Shown piece after piece: positions 8,815-14,664 of a stretch of DNA of 17,416 bases. The position numbers were made by a program, and so were the translations under genes. Below the pieces are notes generated by a model. That model was not told the DNA's origin. It saw only the letters and a program-made list of their open reading frames with translations, and did not search any database. This DNA comes from Bacteroidales bacterium (lineage in GTDB: Bacteria; Bacteroidota; Bacteroidia; Bacteroidales; UBA932), in contig JAKSKC010000021.1 of NCBI GenBank assembly GCA_024401945.1, forward strand, positions 1-17,416. Direction: 5' to 3'. Position 1 is the first letter of the stretch; each line of letters begins with the position of its first letter.

Positions 8815-9836
8815 TTATGCTGTTTGCGCCACTTGTCCAGGGCGAATTCCTGCATATCCACTACAGCGTCGCGTTCATCCACGATCTCGTCTCCAAGGAC
8901 AGTCTCGATGATGTCCTCCATCGAAAGGATTCCCTGGAATGAGCCATATTCGTTGATTATTATGGCTATCTGCTCCTTGCTCCTGAGCATCTCATCCCAT
9001 ATCTTGTCTATGGTCGTCTCCTCCGGGAAGCTGGCCACATCCCTTTTTATCTCCGAGAGCCTGCAGTTGTACCTGTCCTCGGCCATAAGCTGCAGCGCAT
9101 CCATACGGAGGATATATCCGGTGATGTATTCATCATTGTCGGCATAGACGGGTATGCGGCTGTGATGGAGGAATCTGCGGTCCTTGTAGAATTCCTTGAT
9201 GGTCATGGATTCAGGGGCGATCGCTGCAACGACCCGCGGGGTCATCGCATCCTTTGCCGCAATCTCATCGATGTTGATGATGTTCTGGATTATTTCGTTT
9301 TCATCCTCTTCCAGTTCCCCGGTCTCCTCTGCGACATCCGCCATCGCGCCTATCTCATCCCTCGATACGCTGATGTCACCCTTGTTCTCGGATATCAGGT
9401 TCTGCAGGAATTCCACGGTGACTACGACAGGGTAGAGTACTATTATGAGGATATGGATCGTATTGGCGGTGAAGCCGGTAAGGGATTTCCAGCGGGAGGT
9501 GCCTATGGTCTTCGGGATGATCTCGGAGAAGACCAGGATGAGGATGGTGGTGGCTGCGCTCACGAGGCCGAACCACTGGGAACCGAACAGAAGCGTGGCC
9601 TGCCTGCCCACACCGGCCGCGCCGATGGTGTTCGCTATAGTGTTGAGCGACAGTATCGCCGCCAGCGGACGGGAAGGGTCCTGCTTATATTCCTTGAACC
9701 TTGCCGCAGCCCTGAGCCCTTCCTCCTCCTTCAGGGTGATGTAGGAGATGGGGGTGCTCATAAGGGATGCCTCCAGGATCGAGCACATGAACGATATGCC
9801 CAGCGCACCCAGTAGAAAAACGATCAGTTCGGTCAT
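8808..9836 (-). CDS. CNNM-domain (DUF21) membrane protein with paired CBS domains
   Basis: This is a CorC/CNNM/TlyC-related membrane protein of 342 residues. The N-terminal half (about 1-165) is a CNNM/DUF21 transmembrane domain, recognised from the first helix with the SILEASLMS segment, the NTIANTIGA motif and the FSEIIPKTIG motif. The second half has a CBS pair: AMTPRVVAAIAPESMTI through HHSRIPVYADN to ITGYILRMD, then INEYGSFQGILSMEDIIETVLG. The protein ends soon after the second CBS domain, so the C-terminal CorC_HlyC domain of longer family members is missing; this short form also occurs in the family. Family members are linked to Mg2+ or other divalent cation transport; the substrate here is unknown. 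Its ATG overlaps the TGA of the upstream lipoprotein gene (ATGA, 9836-9833), indicating coupled translation in a three-gene minus-strand operon. Confidence 0.93.
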   Translation of the reverse strand: MTELIVFLLGALGISFMCSILEASLMSTPISYITLKEEEGLRAAARFKEYKQDPSRPLAAILSLNTIANTIGAAGVGRQATLLFGSQWFGLVSAATTILILVFSEIIPKTIGTSRWKSLTGFTANTIHILIIVLYPVVVTVEFLQNLISENKGDISVSRDEIGAMADVAEETGELEEDENEIIQNIINIDEIAAKDAMTPRVVAAIAPESMTIKEFYKDRRFLHHSRIPVYADNDEYITGYILRMDALQLMAEDRYNCRLSEIKRDVASFPEETTIDKIWDEMLRSKEQIAIIINEYGSFQGILSMEDIIETVLGDEIVDERDAVVDMQEFALDKWRKQHNQ

Positions 9837-10471
9837 AATGCAAAATCGTTGTTGCGGCTGCGTTCATATTCGATGGCCTGCTGCCTTTCCTCCTCGGTTA
9901 TCCCCTTGAGGAAAAGTTTCTGTCCGCCTATTTTCCCGAGGAAATTATTGACATTCTTGTCTATGAATGCATTGTACTTTTCCATAGCCTCCCGGCTGTA
10001 CTGCTCGGGATAATAGTTCCTGTATTCCTCGAACAGCGCCGCACGCCTCTCCTCGAGGGCACTCCATTCAGACAGCCAGGCTCCGGTGAGTATGCTTCCA
10101 AGGGCGTTCCAGGATTCACAATGCGATACTTTCCCGGCAAGATAGGAACGCTCCATAAAAGTTCTCAACTTCTGCTCCACGCTGGCGGAGTTGAGCTTGA
10201 ACTCGTATTTTTTCTCCGAACCGTCCATATACAGGACTACGGGCACCGTTTCGGTCATACCGTAACTCTCCAGACACAAATTGCCTTCGTAACGGTGTTC
10301 CACGGAGGAAGGGGTGGTGGTGACGGTCAGACTGACATCCGGTGAAAGCTGGAGCGTTTCGGTCTGCAGACCCGTGAACCATCCTTCGAGTTCCTGCTGC
10401 TCATCCCCGCAGGATACCGCCGCAGCGATTCCGGCAACCGCCAGGACCATATGGAAAAATGCCTTTTTCAT
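9833..10471 (-). CDS. Lipoprotein of unknown function
   Basis: I do not recognise the 212-residue product. It starts with a lipoprotein signal peptide: basic MKK, a hydrophobic core (FFHMVLAVAGIAAAV) and a lipobox ending in Cys21. The residues after the Cys are acidic (GDEQQE); acidic residues at this place act as a surface-export signal in several Bacteroidota, so a cell-surface location is possible. The middle part looks beta-rich (LQLSPDVSLTVTTTPSSVEHRYEGNL), followed by a charged helical C-terminal part. The gene begins 3 nt after the stop of the AlkZ-related gene and its stop overlaps the CNNM start, so all three should be co-transcribed. A periplasmic or surface partner of the CNNM protein is an inference from this coupling only. 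Confidence 0.85.
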   Translation of the reverse strand: MKKAFFHMVLAVAGIAAAVSCGDEQQELEGWFTGLQTETLQLSPDVSLTVTTTPSSVEHRYEGNLCLESYGMTETVPVVLYMDGSEKKYEFKLNSASVEQKLRTFMERSYLAGKVSHCESWNALGSILTGAWLSEWSALEERRAALFEEYRNYYPEQYSREAMEKYNAFIDKNVNNFLGKIGGQKLFLKGITEEERQQAIEYERSRNNDFAL

Positions 10472-10474
10472 TTT

Positions 10475-11251
10475 CTAAAGATATCTTGATATTTCCTTGC
10501 CGCAGGAGCATCCGCTGCATTGTGCAATGTGCTCCGCGAGCTTCATTCTCGATTCCTCCGCCGTACAGTCCACCTCCAGAGAAACCACCTCCCCGGACTG
10601 TTCCCTGAACATCCTGGCCCAGAATGGTTCCCCGGCATCCTCCTTTCCCACGTTCCTGAACAGTTCGTCAGGAGTCGTGAGCGAGGACCTCTGCCACCCG
10701 CTGTACTCCAGACAGGCACCCCTGTACACCCTTGTGAAATCCCCGGTCACTACCCAGGTGCCCATCTCCAGATACTGGACTATCCTGTCCGTCAGGCTCT
10801 TCCTTATATCCGGACAAAGTCTTGCGACCGCCTTTCTTATTTCCGCCGTCCCGCACATACCGTTCTCCCTTATCGCCCCAAGGGCGGCCGGTGCAAGGCG
10901 CTTCATCAGTTTCTCACTCTCCGTCCGCGCCGGGAAATCCTCCCCGAGCGCAGCCCTGTACTTCGGCAGGCTCCGCCTCCAGTTCATCAGGTGCCTGTAG
11001 TATTCCACCGTAGCGAACGCCGCCTTCCCCCCAAGGAACTTCCCGTATGCGATGTCACCCTCCCGGACTGTATCGATCTTCCAGTCCCAGGGCCCCAGAT
11101 TCTCGGAAGAGGTGAACCAGAAGTCAGGGTCCGTGAGCTCCTCGACGGACCATCCCGGGATGCTGTTCCTGAAAAAGGGTACTATTCCCAGCCTGCGTAT
11201 GGCGGAAATCATTCTTTCGGGGCAGTCTATGGGCTGAATATCTGTGCGCAC
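10475..11251 (-). CDS. AlkZ-related (YcaQ-like) winged-helix protein
   Basis: The 258-residue protein resembles the family annotated as 'AlkZ-related protein' in Bacteroidota; this rests on remembered family features, including an N-terminal block with GIVPFF, SVEELTDPDFWF, GPWDWK, GDIAYGKFLGGKAAF and a segment ending in MNWRRSLPKY. The middle (about 110-200) reads as a winged helix (IRENGMCGTAEIRKAV followed by a strand pair near GTWVVTGDF). AlkZ enzymes are DNA glycosylases for crosslinks and alkylated bases, but I see no QxQ catalytic motif, so glycosylase activity is not supported. The tail carries a CxxCxC cluster at residues 245, 248 and 250. The chosen start is GTG at 11251, directly downstream of a perfect TAnnTTTG element at 11263-11256; this implies an almost leaderless mRNA, and an ATG at 11212 (Met14) is the alternative. 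First gene of a three-gene operon. Confidence 0.8.
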   Translation of the reverse strand: MRTDIQPIDCPERMISAIRRLGIVPFFRNSIPGWSVEELTDPDFWFTSSENLGPWDWKIDTVREGDIAYGKFLGGKAAFATVEYYRHLMNWRRSLPKYRAALGEDFPARTESEKLMKRLAPAALGAIRENGMCGTAEIRKAVARLCPDIRKSLTDRIVQYLEMGTWVVTGDFTRVYRGACLEYSGWQRSSLTTPDELFRNVGKEDAGEPFWARMFREQSGEVVSLEVDCTAEESRMKLAEHIAQCSGCSCGKEISRYL

Positions 11252-11255
11252 GGTG

Positions 11256-11263
11256 CAAATATA
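11256..11263 (-). promoter_or_regulatory. Bacteroidota -7 promoter element for the AlkZ-related operon
   Basis: The minus strand reads TATATTTG, an exact match to the -7 consensus TAnnTTTG used by the primary sigma factor of Bacteroidota. It lies 4 nt upstream of the GTG at 11251, so transcription would start at about the first codon. I see no convincing -33 TTTG. Confidence 0.6.
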
Positions 11264-11278
11264 ACTAAAATGAATCGT

Positions 11279-11286
11279 TATATTTG
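11279..11286 (+). promoter_or_regulatory. Bacteroidota -7 promoter element for the BaiN-like gene
   Basis: The plus strand reads TATATTTG, an exact TAnnTTTG match, ending 19 nt before the GTG start at 11306, a plausible spacing for a short leader. No clear -33 TTTG is visible; the place where it should be is taken by the opposing -7 element. Confidence 0.6.
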
Positions 11287-11305
11287 AGGAAAATTCAGGA
11301 TTGCG

Positions 11306-12496
11306 GTGCTTCGTATAGGAATCATAGGGGCGGGGGCTGCGGGATGTTTCTGTGCGGCGGAGCTGTCGCGGAGACTTCCCCGGGCGCAGATAACGGTGTA
11401 TGAGGCCGGAACCCGTCCTCTGGCGAAGGTTTCCATAACCGGGGGAGGGAGATGCAATTTCACAAATTCCTTCGCATTCGTGGGAGATCTTAAGGAAGTC
11501 TATCCGAGAGGGGACAGGCTGATGAAAAGGGCCCTGAGGAATTTCAGTCAGGAGGATTGCAGGGAATGGTTCCTGCGCGAGGGGGTGGAAAGCGTGGTAC
11601 AGGACGACCAGTGCGTGTTTCCTATGTCCCAGGACGCGATGCAGATAGTCCGCGCCCTGGAGAGGGCAATGAGAAAAGGGAATGTCAGGGTGCTGTGCAA
11701 CCGTCGGATAGGGAACATCTCGGAACTGGATGAGGATATAAAGGTGGTCACTACCGGAGGCGGGGCGCTGAAGCTCCTGGACGGCAGCGGCATAGGAACT
11801 ACGGCCTGCGTGCCTTCGCTATTCACTTTCAAGATACCCGTGCCTGAACTGACCTCCCTGATGGGGACCACGGTACCGGAAGTCCAGCTGAGCATCCCCG
11901 GGACCGGTTTCCGCTCTACGGGAATACTGCTCGTCACCGACTGGGGGATCAGCGGACCGGCAAGCCTGCGGCTTTCATCCTATGCGGCGAGGTTCCTCGC
12001 CGAAAATCAATACTGCACTTCCGTCTGCATCAACTGGCTTTCCGAGAGCGAGCAGCAGGCAAGGGAAGAACTCGAACGGCTGGCCGCCGAAAATCCGAAA
12101 AAACTCGTTTCCGGCGCAAGACCTGCGCAGCTGAGCGAGAGATGCTGGAAGCACATTCTGGGCAGGGCCTCGCTGAGGGAGGGCCTGCGCTGGGCAGAGA
12201 TGGGCTCGAAGGGACTCAACAAACTGTGCAACAGCCTGACCACCGACATCTATCCCGTGCGCGGGCGCGCAAAATTCAAGGAGGAGTTCGTCACCTGCGG
12301 GGGAGTCTCGCTCGATGAAATAAACCTCAATACCCTGGAAAGCAAGAAGGAACCGGGGCTTTTCTTTGCCGGGGAAGTGCTCGACCTGGACGCCGTGACA
12401 GGAGGATTCAACCTGCAGGCCGCCTGGTCCACGGGCTACACTGTGGCTAAAAGCATCGCTGAAAAATACTCCGAAGGCTTCAGGCAAGCCATCTGA
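11306..12496 (+). CDS. NAD(P)/FAD-dependent oxidoreductase, BaiN/HI0933 family
   Basis: This is a cytoplasmic flavoprotein of the HI0933/BaiN family (also annotated 'aminoacetone oxidase family FAD-binding enzyme'). The N-terminal Rossmann motif GIIGAGAAGCFCAAEL binds the FAD ADP moiety. KVSITGGGRCNFTN, VPSLFTFKI, the WGISGPASLRLSS block and the C-terminal FFAGEVLDLDAVTGGFNLQ with AWSTG are family signatures. At 396 residues it is close to the usual 400-420. The start is GTG at 11306, placed 5 nt after AGGA and directly before the Rossmann strand; no better in-frame start lies between it and the promoter. In this family BaiN acts in bile-acid dehydroxylation, but most members have no assigned substrate, so no such role is claimed here. 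The 3' end overlaps the convergent LytTR gene by 17 bp. Confidence 0.93.
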   Translation: MLRIGIIGAGAAGCFCAAELSRRLPRAQITVYEAGTRPLAKVSITGGGRCNFTNSFAFVGDLKEVYPRGDRLMKRALRNFSQEDCREWFLREGVESVVQDDQCVFPMSQDAMQIVRALERAMRKGNVRVLCNRRIGNISELDEDIKVVTTGGGALKLLDGSGIGTTACVPSLFTFKIPVPELTSLMGTTVPEVQLSIPGTGFRSTGILLVTDWGISGPASLRLSSYAARFLAENQYCTSVCINWLSESEQQAREELERLAAENPKKLVSGARPAQLSERCWKHILGRASLREGLRWAEMGSKGLNKLCNSLTTDIYPVRGRAKFKEEFVTCGGVSLDEINLNTLESKKEPGLFFAGEVLDLDAVTGGFNLQAAWSTGYTVAKSIAEKYSEGFRQAI

Positions 12497-13175
12497 GGAA
12501 TTCGTCCACCCTTGAGTGAGGGACCGTCATCGCGACGCTAGGTGCAGGGTGCACTTCGACCTGAAGCCTTCCCGCATCCTTTACGGCGCTGTCTATGCAG
12601 GACATCGAAAGGATGCATCCCCTGTTGATGCGGAAGAATACCGCCTGGTCGAGTTCCTTTATTATTGAATCCATCGTTGCATCGACAATGTACCTGTTAC
12701 CCTCATAAGTGACAAGATAATTGCACTTGTCAGCCGAATAGAAATAGGCTATCTGCTCAGTGTTCACCGGAACTATGGTATCGTTGATTCTAACCACCCA
12801 GCGCTTCTTCTTTTCCGGTTTGATCAGGAGTCCGCAGGAGAGGTCGAGCAGGACTCCGAGAACAAGCGTGGTCAGGGCAGTGGCCACGGCAAACAGCCAG
12901 ATACCGCTCCCCTTGAGAGGGAAGAGCACGCGCGGAAGCGCATTGCCCATAAGGTAGGCGAGCACGTTGACCACGATCACCGACGCTATTATGTACAGAA
13001 CTTTCATTCCTCTCCTGTAGCAGATGATGAACGACATCGCTATGGTGAGAAGGGTCAGGGCATAGTCGTCCCTTACTTCAAGAGCGCGGCAGGCTATGCA
13101 GCAGACGGCGTGGCACAACGCGAAAATCAATATGACATTTAAGGATTTCAGCTGAATTTTCATCTTTACAAGCAT
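12480..13175 (-). CDS. Membrane-anchored LytTR-domain DNA-binding regulator
   Basis: The 231-residue protein has four predicted membrane helices (about 12-29, 38-53, 58-76 and 90-118), a basic KPEKKKR junction, then a LytTR DNA-binding domain (about 126-231). LytTR hallmarks are INDTIVPVNTEQIAYFYSA, the FFRINRGCILSMSCI block and the final VPHSRVDEFLRWL. There is no receiver domain or kinase, so signal sensing is presumably done by the membrane part. Such one-component membrane LytTR proteins are common in Bacteroidota; the target genes are unknown. Two starts are possible: ATG at 13175, or ATG at 13163 (Met5). A perfect TAnnTTTG at 13194-13187 would start transcription near 13178, which makes 13163 with a short leader the more natural choice. 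The gene is divergent from the MFS gene. Confidence 0.9.
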   Translation of the reverse strand: MLVKMKIQLKSLNVILIFALCHAVCCIACRALEVRDDYALTLLTIAMSFIICYRRGMKVLYIIASVIVVNVLAYLMGNALPRVLFPLKGSGIWLFAVATALTTLVLGVLLDLSCGLLIKPEKKKRWVVRINDTIVPVNTEQIAYFYSADKCNYLVTYEGNRYIVDATMDSIIKELDQAVFFRINRGCILSMSCIDSAVKDAGRLQVEVHPAPSVAMTVPHSRVDEFLRWLA

Positions 13176-13186
13176 TACTTCATCGG

Positions 13187-13194
13187 CAAAGTTA
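13187..13194 (-). promoter_or_regulatory. Bacteroidota -7 promoter element for the LytTR gene
   Basis: The minus strand reads TAACTTTG, an exact TAnnTTTG match, 11 nt upstream of the first possible ATG and 23 nt upstream of the second. The region where -33 should lie holds only T-rich sequence (TGTTTTT). Confidence 0.55.
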
Positions 13195-13245
13195 AAAATT
13201 CATCCTAAAAACAGCTTTTTCGTTAACATTTTTCTGAAAATCCGT

Positions 13246-13257
13246 CGCACGCGTGCG
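13246..13257. promoter_or_regulatory. 12-bp perfect palindrome, candidate operator upstream of the MFS gene
   Basis: CGCACGCGTGCG is fully self-complementary and sits in the AT-rich 128-bp gap between the LytTR gene and the MFS start at 13304, about 47 bp before that ATG. A CpG-centred palindrome is the usual form of LacI-family operators, which often control sugar loci, but no LacI gene is visible here, so the binding protein is unknown. Confidence 0.4.
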
Positions 13258-13303
13258 TAAGTTGCCAAAGGAAGTACTATCTTGCATCCGATATAACACG
13301 ACT

Positions 13304-14632
13304 ATGACCAATAACAAGCATCTATCTTTCTGGCAGATGTGGAATTTGAGCTTCGGTTTCTTCGGAGTCCAGATCGCCTATGCGCTGCAGAGCGCGAACA
13401 TCTCCCGCATCTTCGCCACCCTCGGAGCGGATCCCCATCAGTTAAGTTTCTTCTGGATACTCCCGCCTCTTATGGGAATGATAGTCCAGCCGTTCATAGG
13501 CAAATGGTCCGACAGGACCTGGTGCCGCCTCGGCAGGCGCAAGCCTTATCTGCTTGCCGGCGCGCTGGTAGCCGTCCTCGTAATGATCTTCCTCCCGAAT
13601 TCGGGAAGCCTCAACTTCTCGAGCCGCCTTTTCCTCGGACTCAACGGGGCGATGTGGTTCGGACTGTTCAGCCTTATGTTCCTCGACACTTCCATCAACG
13701 TTGCGATGCAGCCTTTCAAGGTGATGGTCGGGGATATGGTCGGAGAGGAGCAGAAGACCGAAGCCTACTCCATCCAGAGCCTCCTGTGCAACGCCGGCAG
13801 TCTCGTGGGATATCTGCTTCCTATCTTCTTCACCTGGATAGGGATAGCCAACACGGCCCCGAAGGGAGTCGTGCCTGATTCCGTCATCTGGAGTTTCTAC
13901 GCCGGAGCGGCCATCCTCATAGCCTGCGTCCTTTTCACTTTCTTCAAGGTGAAGGAGTTCGATCCGCAGGAGTACGCCGAATTCCACGGAATCGTCACCG
14001 ACAATGAAAAAGGCTCCGCCGACAAGCCTGGCTTCATCAAGCTCCTGGCCAAGGCCCCTAAGACTTTCTGGACAGTGGGACTCGTGCAGTTCTTCTGCTG
14101 GTCCGCCTTCCTCTTTATGTGGACCTACACCAACGGTGCCGTGGCCTCCAACTGCTGGGGGACCGCAGACACTGCTTCCGAAGGTTATCAGGCCGCCGGA
14201 AACTGGGTGGGAGTCCTCTTTGCCGTGCAGGCCGTAGGATCCATCCTCTGGGCCCTCGTGATACCTCGTTTCCGCAACATCCGCTCAGCCTACATCGTCA
14301 GCCTGGTGATCGGAGCCGCCGGTTTCATCTCTGTCGCGTTCATCCACAACCAGTATCTGCTTCTGGCGAGCTACCTGCTGATCGGAGCATCCTGGGCCGC
14401 AATGCTCGCCCTGCCGTTCACCCTCCTCACGAATTCCCTCCAGGGATCGTCCCATATGGGTGAGTACCTCGGCCTTTTCAACTGCACCATCTGCCTGCCG
14501 CAGATAGTGTCCGCCGTCCTCGGAGGTCTGCTCCTGAGCCTTCTCGGCGGTTCCCAAGCGTTTATGCTCCTTTCGGCCGGCGTGCTGCTGCTTCTCGGAG
14601 CTGCGGCCGTCCTCCTGATCAAGACGAAATAA
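13304..14632 (+). CDS. MFS sugar transporter, SLC45/GPH-like
   Basis: This is an inner-membrane major-facilitator transporter with about twelve hydrophobic helices. The first helices (FWQMWNLSFGFFGVQIAYAL and SANISRIFATLGAD) and the motif GKWSDRTWCRLGRRKPY between helices 2 and 3 are typical of the SLC45 sucrose/maltose-type branch that Bacteroidota often encode beside SusC/SusD systems. I place the start at ATG 13304 (442 residues). The frame stays open to a GTG at 13253, but that adds 17 residues with no membrane-protein character and overlaps a perfect palindrome, so it is unlikely. The SusC-like gene follows 32 bp later, suggesting one operon in which an oligosaccharide crossing the outer membrane is then carried across the inner membrane. 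Maltose or a malto-oligosaccharide is a reasonable guess, not shown by the sequence. Confidence 0.92.
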   Translation: MTNNKHLSFWQMWNLSFGFFGVQIAYALQSANISRIFATLGADPHQLSFFWILPPLMGMIVQPFIGKWSDRTWCRLGRRKPYLLAGALVAVLVMIFLPNSGSLNFSSRLFLGLNGAMWFGLFSLMFLDTSINVAMQPFKVMVGDMVGEEQKTEAYSIQSLLCNAGSLVGYLLPIFFTWIGIANTAPKGVVPDSVIWSFYAGAAILIACVLFTFFKVKEFDPQEYAEFHGIVTDNEKGSADKPGFIKLLAKAPKTFWTVGLVQFFCWSAFLFMWTYTNGAVASNCWGTADTASEGYQAAGNWVGVLFAVQAVGSILWALVIPRFRNIRSAYIVSLVIGAAGFISVAFIHNQYLLLASYLLIGASWAAMLALPFTLLTNSLQGSSHMGEYLGLFNCTICLPQIVSAVLGGLLLSLLGGSQAFMLLSAGVLLLLGAAAVLLIKTK

Positions 14633-14664
14633 CCGAATATATATTTTACCAATCAAAATTCTTT

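Larger units (their letters stand above)
11256..11286. repeat. Perfect 10-bp inverted repeat spanning a divergent promoter
   Basis: Arms CAAATATAAC (11256-11265) and GTTATATTTG (11277-11286) are perfect reverse complements around an 11-bp AT-rich spacer. Each arm contains the whole -7 element of the promoter pointing away from the centre, so the repeat may simply be two mirror-image promoters or may also be an operator. Confidence 0.75.

Noticed and set aside
8808..10471. GldD/GldE gliding-motility pair (lipoprotein plus CNNM protein)
   Set aside because: GldE is a longer CorC-type protein and the lipoprotein shows no resemblance I can recognise to GldD; the similarity is only in the pairing of a lipoprotein with a CNNM protein.
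13278..13285. TATCTTGC as the -7 element of the MFS operon
   Set aside because: It matches TAnnTTTG poorly at its end, and no -33 TTTG lies at a suitable distance upstream.
13253..13303. GTG at 13253 as start of the MFS gene
   Set aside because: It would add 17 residues without family similarity and begins inside the 12-bp palindrome; ATG 13304 sits right before the conserved N-terminal helix.
14640..14647. TATATTTT as a separate promoter for the SusC gene
   Set aside because: It matches TAnnTTTG at all fixed bases but the last, yet is in a very AT-rich 32-bp gap and would leave a leader of only about 10 nt; chance is a sufficient explanation.
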